Source: Heterocephalus glaber
Taxonomy: Eukaryota > Chordata > Mammalia > Rodentia > Bathyergidae
Direction: 5' to 3'
NCBI RefSeq assembly: GCF_000247695.1
Contig: NW_004624849.1
Span: 2,922,589-2,986,588 of the forward strand
DNA length: 64,000 nt
The first letter of the stretch is position 1; every line of letters begins with the position of its first letter. Position numbers and translations under genes: made by a program. Shown here one piece after another: positions 1 through 11,211 of the stretch. The notes beneath the pieces were generated by a model. It saw nothing but the letters and a program-made list of their open reading frames with translations. It had not been told where the DNA came from and did not search any database.

Positions 1-1439
1 GAGCAACTCTCAGGACCCTTAAGCAAGACCCTTGCCCATACCCTGCTCCTACCCGTCTCTCTTTCCCTGGAACCCCCTAAACACCCAGACACAAATGCTG
101 CCACCCCCAAACAACTGGAGGAAGCCTCAGGGTGTGGCCCCCAAATCTCACTGGCTCTGCTCTCTTCCCCCAGGCTTGGGGTGGCAAGCAGGGAGAATGG
201 GGCCACGAAGGCAGTACTGCTCCCTGGTGGCTCTTGTGACTGTCACCCAGGGCCACAGCCCCTTCTAACTCACAGATCCCAAATTCCTTCTCCTCCTCAC
301 CTCCCACCCCCAGGCCCAGCTCTCCTACGTCCAGGAGGGGAAGATTCTTTAATTAAAGTTTTCCGGAATGCAGGGGGCTGGAAGCTGGGGAAAGGCGGGG
401 TGTAATTTAGAGAACTGGTTTCAGTGTGTCTTCCAGGCTGGCCCCTGGGACCTGCGGGGGGAGGGGGGTTTGCAATCGGGCCACTTGAAAAACAAGGGGA
501 CTCCCTGGAGCTGGGGCTCCCAAAGGGCTGCTTATTCCTCAGTCAGTACCTCCACACACCCACAACCCCCCAAGCTCTGCGCCTGGGTTCCTAGCCTTAT
601 TTACTAAAATGTCTTTTGTATCCGCATTTCTCAGGAGCAGAATTCCCCTTTCGTCTCCCTTTCTCCTCTGTCCTCGGTTTTCCAAAAGAAACGAATGTCA
701 CACGGTGAATTGGGTTTTTGGTCAAAGAACAACAAGCCCACCCCTCCCAAACAACTACATTTTCAAGGAGCCCCCCCTTTGCCTGGATGGACAAGCAAGA
801 AATGAATACAACCGAATTCAATGGCATCTCGCATCAGCAAATTCCATATTCACTCCAGAGGCTCAAAATTAAGCTAGAGCAGAGTCGGGGAAATCTGATG
901 AAATCTCCCCACTCCCCTGCCTCAGGGGACCCCGAAGCCTTTGGGGTCTGAAATATAAAGGCAAAGGGGATTATTGTGGGGAAATCTCTTGGCCAGGGCG
1001 CCGCGGAGGTGGGATGGCAATGAAGGAACAGGATGATTTTGCCATGAAGACCCCAAAATGGAGAAGAGGAGAGGCTGGGCCCCAGGGACCGCGCTGGATT
1101 TCCAGAAACCCAACTGCAAGCAAACGGAGGGTCTTCGGGGCCCCCCACATTGGGATGGGTGGAGGGTTGGGACCGAGAATAAGAGACCTTCCGAGAAGGG
1201 TAAAGTCTCCCAGCCTCTGCGGCGGGTAGCAGGGAAAATGGTGATTATCCGAGAAGCCAGGAGTTGAATTCTGAAGGCGACACCAGCAGAAAATCCAGGA
1301 GGGGTGGGCGGCTGGGGGGCTGAGGGGAGGCCAGGAGAAAGGGCCCCCAGCCCGCCACAGCCCACCCCGGCCAGCGACCCCCACCTCCCTCGACGCGGCG
1401 GGGAGATGGGGCCGCGGGCAGGCAGGAGGCGAGTCTTAC
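1..1439 (-). other. WNT3: WNT3 intron 1 (5' portion)
   Basis: This is intronic sequence downstream of the WNT3 exon 1 donor on the minus strand. It is moderately GC-rich and free of recognisable interspersed repeats, unlike most of the window, so it may hold constrained regulatory DNA. One Grainyhead-type AACTGGTT lies at 413-420. Open frames here look like by-products of base composition and show no known protein family. Confidence 0.75.
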
Positions 1440-1519
1440 CACCAAATTGGGTAGCCGGCGAGGACCCTGGTGCCACCGAACAGGAGGCCGAGGAGCAGCC
1501 CGAGCAGGTGGGGCTCCAT
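1440..1519 (-). CDS. WNT3: WNT3 coding exon 1 (partial gene)
   Basis: WNT3 is a secreted, palmitoleoylated Wnt ligand that binds Frizzled/LRP5/6 and activates beta-catenin signalling; it acts in gastrulation, limb and craniofacial development. The exon reads 26 codons plus two bases, starting MEPHLLGLLL and ending GYPIW plus TG of the next Trp codon. This matches the N-terminus of mammalian WNT3 as I remember it. The hydrophobic Leu/Gly run is the signal peptide. The exon ends at 1440 and is followed on the minus strand by a good donor, GTAAG (1439-1435). The start at 1519-1517 has a weak context (C at -3, G at +4). All later exons, with the cysteine-rich body and the acylated serine, lie left of the window. 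WNT9B diverges from it 33 kb away. Confidence 0.95.
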
Positions 1520-1557
1520 TAGAAGCGGCGCCGAGGAGGAAGTTTGCCCGCGACCAT
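1519..1557 (-). other. Upstream ORF in the WNT3 leader, TAATG overlap
   Basis: Reading the minus strand, an ATG at 1557-1555 opens a 12-codon frame (MVAGKLPPRRRF) whose stop TAA (1521-1519) shares its last A with the WNT3 ATG, forming TAATG. The upstream ATG has G at +4 but T at -3. If the transcript starts upstream of 1557, ribosomes terminating here would sit directly on the WNT3 start, an arrangement suited to reinitiation. That it is transcribed, translated or regulatory is inference. Confidence 0.6.
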
Positions 1558-2270
1558 GAAGAGGGGGAGCGACGCCCCCAATAGTTGGAACAAAGTCCAC
1601 TTGAGGTTGGAAATGACTTTCGGGCTTGTCAGAAGCGCACCTCCACCCGCAGCCGCCCCCCTCCCGAGCCCAGCGCGGAGCAGCAGGGTTTGAGGATGTC
1701 AGCGAGCAGCCAATCAGCGCCCGCGGCCTAAGGTAAGAGATGAGTCTGTAGTTCAGCCTGTCAATCACGCGCCCCTCCCGCCCGGCCCACAACTCGGGCT
1801 CCGGGAAGGGCATCTCCCTGCAAACTTGGGCAAAGCCCGCGCCCCGCACGAAGCGGGGCCCTGAGGAGACGCGGCACGCCGGACTCGCTGCTGGCCCGGG
1901 ACGGCCACGGCCCCCCGCCAGCCAGGTTTAGGGAGCTGGCGCCCTGACACGGCGTTCACGTGGTAGCAGGGCGGCGTGGGCATTGCTGGGTGGTTCCTTT
2001 TCTGTCCGGGGACCGAGATCCCTTGGGACTTGGACCCCTGAGGAATCGCGAGTAGAAAGCACAGGGATGTTTCCAGAAGCTCCGCTCGGGTGGTCTCGGG
2101 ACCAGGGCTTTGGGAAATGCAAGCCTTCCTAACCTCCCGAGCCCACGAGCCGGTCGGCCCCGTGACCTGACCGCCGGAGGTCGCTTCCCCGGGTCGGAGA
2201 ATCGCGCAGAAGAGTCCGCGGCGGCTCGCAGGTCTGGCTGCGGGCGGCGCCGGCGGACAGAGCCCAGTGC

Positions 2271-5200
2271 CATTTGAATCTTTTGTCAGGGATCAGATTG
2301 GTATCGGGACCTCCTGTTGCCTTTGCATTTCCTGCAACTGACACCAGCGGCCAGTTGCATTTCCTGCTCCCGGAGTCGGGTCACTTTCTCCTCCTCGAGG
2401 CTCCCTCCGCTCGCATCCCCTGTTGGACCTTGCCATAGAACCTGTCAGTGAAACATAGCAGCCGTGGCCCAGAGCAGCTAGGGGCCTCAGGATTCCCCTC
2501 ACTGCCTAACTCTCCTGCCCCCCGGCCTAGGCCCTTGGCCGATGGAGAGCTGCAACCTGGGTTGGCGATAGAGCTCTGGTCCTTGTGTGGACAGAACATT
2601 CATCCAAATACCCGACCCCTCTCCATAGGAAAAAAAATCCTTCTAGGGCCCCTGGGTTTTCTTTCTCTCCTCTTTCTCTCTCCAAAGCAAGGAAATTAGG
2701 TCTCAGCCCCAAGAGGGGCTGAAATTGTGGGCAGATTTCAGAGTCTTACCCTAGTCACCTGGGTGCCTCCCGGTACCCCTCTCCCCAGCTACACAAGACA
2801 CTCAGGGTTCTGGAGCGGCCACGGCTGGGTGAAGGAAGCAGGGTCTACAAGAGGGAGGTGAGGACCTGTTCAGGGAATTGCAGCAGAAGGGGCAGAGAAA
2901 GAGCCCACCAAACTCCTGCCCAGGCCAGCAGTCTGAGGGGCTCTTCCCAGGGCAGAGGGCATGGCTGGAGGAAGTCCCACCTCAGGGGGGCAGACATTCC
3001 TGGCCTTTGATCTGGGCTGCAGGTGCCTGTGGCTCGAACCTGATGCCCCTGCTGGTCCACTCTCCTCACAGCTGCTGCCTGTGCGGGAAGAGCAAGGAAC
3101 TGGCCCCTGGGGGCACCAAGGGTCTAGAGAGCCGCCTGGGCTTGTTGAGGCTTCTGCCGCGTTCCTAGCCTGGTGCTCAACTAGAGGGGGTGGAGGGGGA
3201 GATAAAAGAGAAGGGGAGAAAAGGGAGAGACAGAGTGGAGAGACACAGAGAGACAGAAATGGAGATGCGGTGGGGGGTAATGAGTGAGGGAGCTCAAGGT
3301 ATCAGGAGGAGAAAGAAAGGGAAGTAAAGGGAAAGAGAGAAGTGGAGGGGGCCAAGGGGCAACAAGGCAAAGAAAAATTCCCAACCTGCTGAAGGGCAAG
3401 GGACCTGGTAAAAGCCGCCAAGACAGGCATCCTGAGATTTTTATCCAGGGACTGAGCAGATTCTGAGGCTCCCTGTTTCTGGTTTGCCTGAAAAGAGCTT
3501 GGTAGTGGATTCGCCATTGCCAGGGAATGCAGCACCCCAGGCCCACGGCTACAGGAGAAGCAAGCCCTCAGCACACCCCTGGATCAGGTCTACTGGGTCC
3601 TCCTTGGAGGAGGGCTGCCCTCCCCATGTGCTTCCAGGAAGCTTTCCAGAATTGCCTGATGGAGCTCAAATCCTGCACTATAACCTGGGGAGTTCAAGAG
3701 CCCTTAACGGTCTTTCTGAGAGCCAGAGAGAGGCTGCTTTCCCTGGGCACCAAGACACTGCTATGTATTCAGTGTGTCAGGGAGGGAGGGGCTGGCTTCT
3801 TGGGGTCATTTAGGGCTTCAAGATTCTACAGGTGCCGGCCCTAGGAGGTGGGGGCAAAGATCCTAGAGACTTTAAGTGGGGTGTGGGTTGGCTAAGACAT
3901 GCCCAGCAAGCCCTCTTGGCTGGTGTGTGCAAAACTGGCCATTGCCTGAAAGGCTGTGGGCCCAGATGCCTCCTTCAGGCAGCCTAGAGCACAGAGCAGT
4001 CCCAAGTGGTGTTTGGTGGGCAGGAAACAAGTAAATGGGAGGGTAGAACCCCAGAGCTCACTGGCCTTAGATCTAAGCCTAGGGAAGTGAGGAAAAGGGG
4101 ACTAGAACCTGTCACAGGCCTGGCATGGTGCCATGACATTCTGGAGAATGGAGTCCTGTGTGGGAATTTTCTCCCACTTGAAAGTTCTCCAGGGGAGGGG
4201 ATGCCTAAGCCTTTTCCCCTCCTTGCCAGGTGTCTTTCCTTCAACAGGAGCTTAATGCACTTCCTCTTGACTGCCCTGCGTTATGGCGGGTACAGAAGAA
4301 TGGTCCCTGCCTAAGCACAGAGGCCACTCTCACCCCACAAGTCACAAATGGTGACACCCTCTCTCTAACAGACACCTAACCTCAGGGTAGGCTGCACTTG
4401 GTGGAGAAAGGGTTAAGTTCACTCCAAAACCAGCTGGGATGGGCAGGGTGAGGAGTCAGCCTAGTGGACCTAGAGGCCGCTGCTGCCCTGAATGAGAGGG
4501 TGGTCTCTTGAATAAGGCAGAAGGCAGCAAAGGGCTAGGGACCTAGGGGCAAGAGAGCGGCATGTGCGAAGCATTTTGTGTTGTGAGTGTTGGGGACCTT
4601 AGACTTGGGGTGAGGACTCCATCCCAATCTCACCCCACCTCTGTGACTGCCCTGCACTTCCTTTTGATGTGTCCCCTCCCAGGGTGAGGAGTCAGCTGCT
4701 ATGTATTCAGTGCAGCTCCGACAGACTCCCTGCCGAGGCACCTCTCAGACAAAGAATAGGATGGCCAAGCCCCTGCAGTGCCCTCACCCGGCCACCCCTC
4801 GGTTGCCCACCCACCACCCCAGGAAGAAGGCCTGCCCAGCCTAGGGAGGATGATGGAAGAGGGAAACGCTGCTGCAGGCAGGAGAAATAAATAGCGAGTA
4901 TGAAGGTCCACAGGCCTAAAACCAGGACTTCAGCGGGAACAGCAGGAAGGCGGCAGGTAGAGGCTCTGAGGCCCCCTGGATAGAAAGAAAGACTTTCAGC
5001 TTTCTCTGAAGAATGACTTTACGCATGCTCCCCAGAGACCAGCAGGAGACTGGACAACAGAGGGCAACCTGAAAGCAGAAGGACCATAGCCTGGGGGGTG
5101 AGTGCAGAAAATAAATGGACAAGATCTTTTATGCCCAGTTCCTTTCGCTGGCATAGAGTCAGATTCCTGGACATGCCAGAACCCCATGACCTGCACTGGG

Positions 5201-6999
5201 TAAGCACAAAGTAAGTGAACCATAAATGTCAATCAGACACACAAAGGAGCACAAGTATTGGCTCCAGAGTTCACCAAGTCAGTGCATCTCTCAGCTGTGG
5301 TGCTGTCAGTAAGGCTGGCAGTTAGCAGGTGAAAGAGGCCACCTCACCTGGGCTGCTGTGGCCAGCGGAGAGCTGGTGCCTTTAGTACGAACTGCCTGGA
5401 TCTTTAGGGATCCTGCTTAAGTAGGTATCCTTGGGGTGAATGCCCTTAATCTACTTGCAATCCTGGAATTTAGCTGGGAATAAGGTATGCATAGCTGCAG
5501 GTTCCTCTGTCCCCTCTATCCAAGAGGCTCCCTTGGGAGTGCCAACCTCAGAGATAGGACACAGGTGGGCTGAGCCTGGCACTTCCAGGCACCATCAGGC
5601 AGGGACCTTGCAGAAGTCTCCCAGGAGCCTTGACACCCTCAGTCTTCCACCAAGATGCAAGAGGCTGTGAACAGCAATTCAGTCATAAGTCTTTCCTCAC
5701 CTGGCCCCCCAAGACACCAAGGGCACAGCAGGGTCTTCCCTGTCACAGCAGCTCCTTCTGTCTTGGTCAGCCCCAGGTCTCCAGAGTATTTGGGAAAACG
5801 ATTTGGGGTCACAGTCCTTTAGAAAGGAGTGAGCCACTGAAAAAAATGGGGGCACAACCAGCAGCTGCTGCCTTTCCTCTAGGGCACTGAGCCCCTCAGT
5901 TGGGAAGTGGAGGTAAGACTTTCTATCTCACAGGGAGTTGTCAGCATTAAATGAGAACAACCTTGACAGGATTCCAGACTGCCGTAGTGAATAAGAAATG
6001 TTGGGTTTCTTTCTTCTCTTCGGAGCTGAGGAATGAGGTTGTCTCTGGGGTCTCTTCTGCCCCAACCATGTCAATGTATACTAAGTGTACACTAAGTGGT
6101 CCCTTCTCAGGCATCCTCAGCCTTCTCCCGAGGGATTTATCCAGGAAAATCTGACACTCCAGCAGGAGCCCCACCTTAACACCTCTCCTTTGGAGAGGCC
6201 TCCCATATTACTAGCTGCTCCCCACCCTGGCACTCTATGGCTCTTATCCAGCTCTGTTTTTCTACATAGCCCGTAATACTGACATGATATCACACATATT
6301 ACACACCAAACATATCCATTACAAGTTGCCCATTTCCTACTCTGAAATCTAAACTCCATGAGACAGTGGCCACCCCCAACACCTAGTGCAGAGTGGGCAC
6401 ATTGTGGCTCTTCTACTGTTCATGACTGGCCGAGGGAGAAAGCAGGGCTGAGGACTCGGCCGGGAGGATGTGCACTCAGTCTGCTTTCCCTATGCCCTCC
6501 CAATGATCTCACTACCGTAGGGCTTGGCCTCTGGAGCTGCCCCCTACCCCAGCAACCCTGCTCAGGGCTTGGGGGTGCAGTTTGCCTCTCAGGTGACACC
6601 TGTCCTGCCTCTGTGGGATGAGACCAGGTGGTTTGCAGTCTGTTGGGAAGACACTGCCACACTGAGGACTGCCTCTCTCCCCACTCTTCCTCTGCTTCAG
6701 CCCTCCCCCTTTCTCTGCCCTGGCCTCCTGAGTCCTGAACCCTACCTCCAGCCTTGGCCGGCCTGCTGAGGCCTTTGGGGCTCTAACCCAGGCCAGTTCC
6801 TTACTTTCCTGGGATCCTATCTGAAGCAGGTGTTGTGGCTGGCATGGGTATGGGCAGGCATATCCATTCTGGTGGGGCCAACTTCTTACGCTTTTTGCCT
6901 TGGCTTCCAGGTAAAGCCTGAATGGGATTTCACCTGTCTGCCTAGGGAGAAGCTCTGTCTGAATGGTTGCCTTAGAGCCCAGCTCTTGTGCCAATGAAT
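2271..6999. other. Intergenic DNA upstream of WNT3
   Basis: I find no gene here. The stretch is largely single-copy, with few recognisable repeats apart from a purine-rich tract near 3.2-3.35 kb. A consensus TCF/LEF core, ctttgat, is at 3005-3011, about 1.5 kb upstream of the WNT3 start; such sites occur often by chance. The paucity of repeats next to a developmental promoter is compatible with regulatory sequence. Confidence 0.6.
3186..3345 (+). repeat. Purine-rich (GA) low-complexity tract
   Basis: The plus strand is almost entirely A and G over about 160 bases, with interrupted gagaga and aggga runs. This is low-complexity sequence able to adopt triplex structures; I see no coding signal. 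Confidence 0.8.
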
Positions 7000-7115
7000 T
7001 CCAGCCCTGCCTCCTACTGTGTGTCACTGGGTGTGTTACCTAATCTCTCTAAGTCTGTTTCTTCACCTGCAAAATAAGTGTAATACCATTGCCTCAAAAG
7101 GCTGTTACCTATTTA
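7000..7115 (+). repeat. MIR SINE fragment
   Basis: The order of landmarks (tgtcactgggtgtgttac, taatctctctaagtctg, cacctgcaaaataagtg, taataccattgcctc) follows the core of the ancient mammalian MIR element in plus orientation. Boundaries are approximate. Confidence 0.7.
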
Positions 7116-7409
7116 GCAGGATGATGCCCGCTGTGCCTGAAATGGTGTTGCATGAGCAGAGGGTTGGGACTCTTCCCTTTCACTCCTTCATGGCCATCAG
7201 TGGTCTTCCTGAGCCTCAAGAGGGCAATGGCCTTATTTAGGTTGTAGTGTAGCTTGCATAGCTGATGGCCCCTTCCTCCAGGCTGGCAGGGGCCCCTAGT
7301 TCGTTCTGATTTCTACCTGTCTCCCACCTGGCTCAAAAATAAATCCCGACTGCTCAACACTAGTCATGGGGACCCATTCTCATTGCCAGGGATTGGCCTA
7401 AATTAAGTC

Positions 7410-7458
7410 AAGTAAGACACGAACTGAGGAAAAAAAAAAAAAAAGACATGAGCTAAGG
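7410..7458 (+). repeat. Poly(A) tract flanked by near-identical direct repeats
   Basis: agacacgaactgagg and agacatgagctaagg flank a run of about 15 A. The arrangement looks like a target-site duplication around an insertion consisting only of a poly(A) tail. Confidence 0.4.
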
Positions 7459-7526
7459 TCAGCTGGAGGATGCAAGAGGATTTCTAGGAAGAGGTTTTTT
7501 TCAGTGTTCTTAAAAGAAGACACAGT

Positions 7527-7698
7527 TCCAGCTACATGGGAGGCTAAGGCAGGTGGATTGCAAGTTTCAGGCCAGCCTGGGCAACTTAGTAAGACCCTGT
7601 CTCAAAATTTAAAAATTTTAAAAAGAGCTGGCGGTGTAGCTCAATGGTAGAATACCGCTGAGTTCAGTCCCTAAGGACTAAACGGGGGGGGGGGGGGA
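7527..7698 (+). repeat. B1+ID dimeric SINE (B1-dID-like) with poly(G)
   Basis: A B1-like left half (gggaggctaaggcaggtgga ... ccagcctgggcaacttag ... accctgtctcaaaa) is joined by an A/T linker to a decayed ID right half (ggtgtagctcaatggtagaa). A run of about 14 G follows at about 7685-7698. The dimer resembles the B1-dID family described in non-murid rodents. Confidence 0.75.
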
Positions 7699-8224
7699 GA
7701 TACAGTAAGAGGTATCCCTTTCCCCTGCTTTTGGGCAGTGTTGTATCTAGGTGGGATGCCGGAGCTGCAGCAGCCATCTGCAACTATGAGGAAAGCATAA
7801 CACATTTTCCTTATGTAGACCACTGGAGGCTGTTCCTTGCAGCCAAAGGCCTCCTAAATGGTATCTGTGTCTTCCTGGCCCATAGTCTCTGAGACAGGGT
7901 AGTTGGACCGAATATTGCTGATTGATTTATAAGCTGAATTGCTTTAGTTTAAGGGCCGATGAGGGCTGGGGCATCTTTTTCTTGATTTGGGGGCTTAGTC
8001 TGGATAGGGTGAGGTTGCAGTTGGATCCTGAAGCTAGAAGACTCACTGAGTTGTGGGAGGAAGGAAAGAGCAATAGGAGGGCTATAGGGTTGAGGTCAAG
8101 CTTACAGTGGATCCAGAACATAGTCTGCCTGGTGCTGCCTTTTCTTTTCCCCAAGAAGCTGCAGCTCTGCTGCTAAGGGGTACAGAGTATCTTTTGGTGT
8201 GAAGAAAATGTTTAGCAATTAGAT
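7699..8224. other. Intergenic DNA, no feature recognised
   Basis: This is single-copy-looking sequence between a SINE and an L1 fragment. I see no coding, RNA or repeat signature. Confidence 0.5.
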
Positions 8225-8640
8225 GGTAATGGTTGCCCATCTTTTTAATATACTAGGCATCACTCAATTGTACACTTTAAAAGTGAAATTTGTGTGTCTG
8301 ATTAATTTCACTTAATATTATGATCTCAAATTCGTCTATTTACCTATGAATGCCTCAAGTTTATCCTTCTTTGTGGCACATGGCAGAGTAATACTCCATT
8401 GTGTATAAATACCACATTTTCTTTATCCGTTCATCTGTTGATGGACATACACACTGTTTTCAAGATCTATCTACTATAAATTGTGTTGCTATAAACATGA
8501 TTATGCATTTACAAACATATAAGCTCAAATATCAGATAGTTTCTCTTATATGAGAAACACTATATATATATATATACACACATATATATGCAAATGAAGA
8601 GCAAAATAGAAGTGAGATAAATAGGAAGTAGGGAGAAGTT
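8225..8640 (+). mobile_element. L1 fragment with internal inversion (twin-priming structure)
   Basis: Bases 8245-8515 read as antisense L1 3' sequence: aatttcacttaat, agagtaatactccattgtgt and gataccac-type text match the antisense L1 at 16960-17230. From about 8520 the strand flips to sense (ctcttatatgagaaac, then agagcaaaata), which matches the reverse complement of 16870-16950. The two break ends are adjacent in the intact element, as expected for 5' inversion by twin priming. An (AT)n run sits at 8563-8590. Continuation beyond 8640 is unclear. Confidence 0.65.
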
Positions 8641-9234
8641 CATATATTTCCCCAAATTACATATTTCATTGTTGCAAAAATATTTTAATATATATGCTAG
8701 CTAATTCATTGCATTTATACTACTAGTTTATCCTAGATCACTGAAAAGAAAATTTTGTGTTATTATCTTTTTGTTTCTTTTGTAAGGCTCTTTTTATTTT
8801 ATGTCCTGTACTCTGAGTAATTACATCGAAGATAATGAAACACAGTGTATTAACTACTGTTATTCTCTTCTTTTGTTATGAAATCTTGTTTTATTTTTTC
8901 ATAAATGAAAAAATTAAAATAGTGAATTTCATGGTGTGTGAATTATGAAAAAGAAGAAAAGCCAGGGCTCAGCTGCCCACCTTCCACCCTCTCCTTCCCC
9001 TTTGATTGTAACCCTCCTTCACAGGGCCACTCAGTCTAGGAGCAGCCTCCGCAGGTGGCTGTGCCAGAGGCTGGTAAAAGGCTGGCCTTCCACTCACCTG
9101 CCATCAGACCCCTGCTTCTTCCCTCCCTGGCCTCCCCCTTCAACCCAAGACAGGGCAATATCTCCTAAGATCTAGTCCTCACTGGCCAAATAGCCTCAAG
9201 GTAGAGTGGAGTAGGGGATCAAAATGCTGCTGTG
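8641..9234. other. AT-rich then unique intergenic DNA
   Basis: 8641-8940 is AT-rich and may be further L1-derived sequence, although I could not match it to the other L1 tails in this window. 8945-9234 is ordinary unique sequence. No gene is supported. Confidence 0.4.
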
Positions 9235-9493
9235 GAGTTGGGTGTAGGGGCACATACCTGTAGTCCTAGCAGCTGAGAGGCTGAGGCAGGATGATCTCAA
9301 GTTTTTTTGTTTTTTTGTTTTAGTACCAGGGATCAGACTTGGGGACCTTGCACTTTCAAGGCAGGTGCCAGAACCGCTGAGCTAAATCCCCAACCCTTTC
9401 AAGTTAGAGGCTAGTCTGGGCTACCTAGTGAGTTCAAGACCAGGTTGGATGACATAGTGAGACCTTATCTCAAAAAAAAAAAAAAAAAAAAAG
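9235..9493 (+). repeat. B1-like SINE split by an ID insertion
   Basis: The left part (gggtgtaggggcacatacct ... ggctgaggcagg) and the right part (ttagaggctagtctgggcta ... gaccttatctc plus poly(A)) form one B1-like element. They are separated by an antisense ID element at 9304-9398. Confidence 0.8.
9304..9398 (-). repeat. ID-like SINE nested in B1
   Basis: Antisense ID: T-rich tail, tagtaccagggatcagac, then gctgagctaaatcccc. It is flanked by the direct repeat tcaagtt (9297-9303 and 9399-9405), the target-site duplication inside the host B1. Confidence 0.85.
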
Positions 9494-9586
9494 AGGGGCC
9501 AGGGATTTAGCTCAGTGGTTCAGCTGCCTGCCTCACAAGTGCAAGCACAAGGTCCAAAGTTCGATCCCCAGTACCAAAAAAACAAA
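9494..9586 (+). repeat. ID-like SINE
   Basis: Sense copy: gggatttagctcagtggtt (A box), gttcgatccc (B box), ending agtaccaaaaaa. It abuts the poly(A) of the preceding B1. A small internal duplication (gcaagcacaagg) interrupts the usual gcaaggtcc. Confidence 0.9.
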
Positions 9587-9614
9587 CTGCTTTTGGGGGC
9601 TCTGGGTGTTGTGA

Positions 9615-9760
9615 TCAGACAGAATCATTTCAAATCCTGATAGCTCCTCCACTGCCTACCCGTGCTTTGACATGTTATTTAGATCTCTTGGTGCTTATTT
9701 CATTATCTGGCAAATGGATATACTAATTCACAGCTCCCAGGGCTAAATAGCACGATTTAC
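9615..9760 (+). repeat. MIR SINE fragment
   Basis: MIR-like order: aaatcctgatagctcctcca, ttatttagatctcttgg, ttatctggcaaatggatata, followed by a degraded tail. It is old and diverged. Confidence 0.55.
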
Positions 9761-11087
9761 CCAGGGAGTTCAGGGTATTAGTGTGTGACCCCCTAAAATG
9801 GTGAAATCCTGATCAGACTGTCTGAATGACAGAGGGTTGATGATGGTGACAGTGACAAGGAAATATTCCCAGCTCTCCAGCTTTACTTAGCTCAAGAGGC
9901 TTCCTTCTCCTCCACCTCACCACCTGCCTCTAGCTGACCTCTTTGTGTTTTGCCGTGTGTGTCAAGGGTTGTGGCTGGTGAGAAGAAAAATCATATTTTC
10001 TGAATCCCAAATCAGTGTGTATACAGCACAACAAAAATATTTTTCTTTTACTTTATTTTTTCTTTCAATTTCAGAAAGTCTGAAATATAGTTTTGCCAAA
10101 TGATATAATTTAACGAACAATTCTCTGGCTAATGATGTTTTCCAGTAGCTGGAGAAGACCACGGGTGCCTCACAAGGCAAAGCACAGTGTTCGGTGACTG
10201 AATCCACACACACAGTGAGAAGGCTCATTATTCACATTCCCTATTCTTTTCCTCTTCTCTCTTTCTGAGTATTGTCAAGGAGAAAACCTGTTTGGACTTC
10301 AACGCCTCTCCAGCCCTTACTAAGATCCCTTCCTAGGGAAGAAAGTGAATATTCAGGGACATGGGGGCTATAGTATCTGGTTAGTATGAAATCAAATGGG
10401 TGAAAATTACAGTGACCTGAAGTTTTCTTCTCAATTAAAGTTAATAAATACAGAGCAAATCAATTTAAATAAAAGTGTGAAAAATTAGCAGTAAATAGTA
10501 GAACAGGTTGTGGGAGCTGGGGAGTGAAGGTAGCATGGAAGTACCTGGGATCTGAAGACCCTGGATGGTGGGACAACAGGGCTGAGTTTCCTACATGTGC
10601 CAGCCTGTGCCACCAGGGCATCTTCTTGGTTGGCCAGGGGCCCTGGAGCTGGCAGAAATGGGAGTTCCCAGGGTTGCATCTGGAATCACCCTGGTCATGA
10701 ACTGAGATTCTCTGCCCCTACCATTCCTGTCCTGTATCTTGAAGTATCAGGTAGGCGATTTGGGAACACTCATTACAAGTGTGTTGGATGACAGCACCTC
10801 AGTTCCTGAGCCTCTGTGACCACGATGATGCTCATGGTAGGAAAGGAAGCTTAACTGTCTCCCAGTTGTCCAGAGAGGCTGAGCCAGTCTCTGGGTCACC
10901 CTTGTGCTCTAGGGCTGCCAGAGGCTTCCTAGAGGGGTAGGGTGGGAGAGGTAAGAGAGAGGGTCTTAGAGAGGCTGGGTCAAGTTCAGACATGGCTCAG
11001 ACATTGTTTTAGCAGTGGGAAGTTTGGGACCCACAAGGGGGTATTGGCCCTCACTTGTTTCCCTCCAGTGAAGGGTACAAACTCTGC
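9761..11087. other. Intergenic DNA, no gene
   Basis: Mixed unique sequence with an AT-rich patch at 10020-10130 and 10390-10500. No conserved coding pattern, RNA gene or clear repeat was found. Confidence 0.5.
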
Positions 11088-11180
11088 CAAGTATGGTGGT
11101 GCATGCCTGTAATCCCAACATTTGGGAGGCTGAGGCAGGAAGATGGCAAGTTCAAAGGCCCTGTTTAAAAAAAAAAAAAA
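11088..11180 (+). repeat. B1-like SINE, 3'-shortened
   Basis: agtatggtggtgcatgcctg, taatcccaacatttggg and ggctgaggcagg are the 7SL-derived B1 left region. The copy jumps early to ccctgttt and a poly(A) of about 14. Confidence 0.85.
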
Positions 11181-11211
11181 GTAAATACTGATGTCTCATC
11201 CTCCCCACACC

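Larger units (their letters stand above)
1280..2270 (-). promoter_or_regulatory. WNT3: WNT3 CpG-island promoter and 5' leader
   Basis: A GC- and CpG-rich stretch covers WNT3 exon 1 and about 750 bases upstream. It contains a CCAAT-box core in agccaatcagcgc (near 1709), GC-box-like gcccctcccgccc (near 1769), and a second ATTGG core on the minus strand near 1580. I see no convincing TATA box, which fits a CpG-island promoter with dispersed starts. The transcription start was not determined. An octamer-like ctttgcat lies just upstream near 2321. Confidence 0.75.

Noticed and set aside
922..1476. A 184-codon minus-strand open frame crossing the WNT3 exon 1 donor
   Set aside because: It is in a different frame from WNT3, lies mostly in intron 1 and is Pro/Ser-rich as expected for GC-rich non-coding DNA.
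9494..9586. tRNA genes suggested by A-box and B-box sequences
   Set aside because: All such hits are ID-like SINEs with poly(A) tails and target duplications; none folds as a complete tRNA with a proper anticodon arm by eye.
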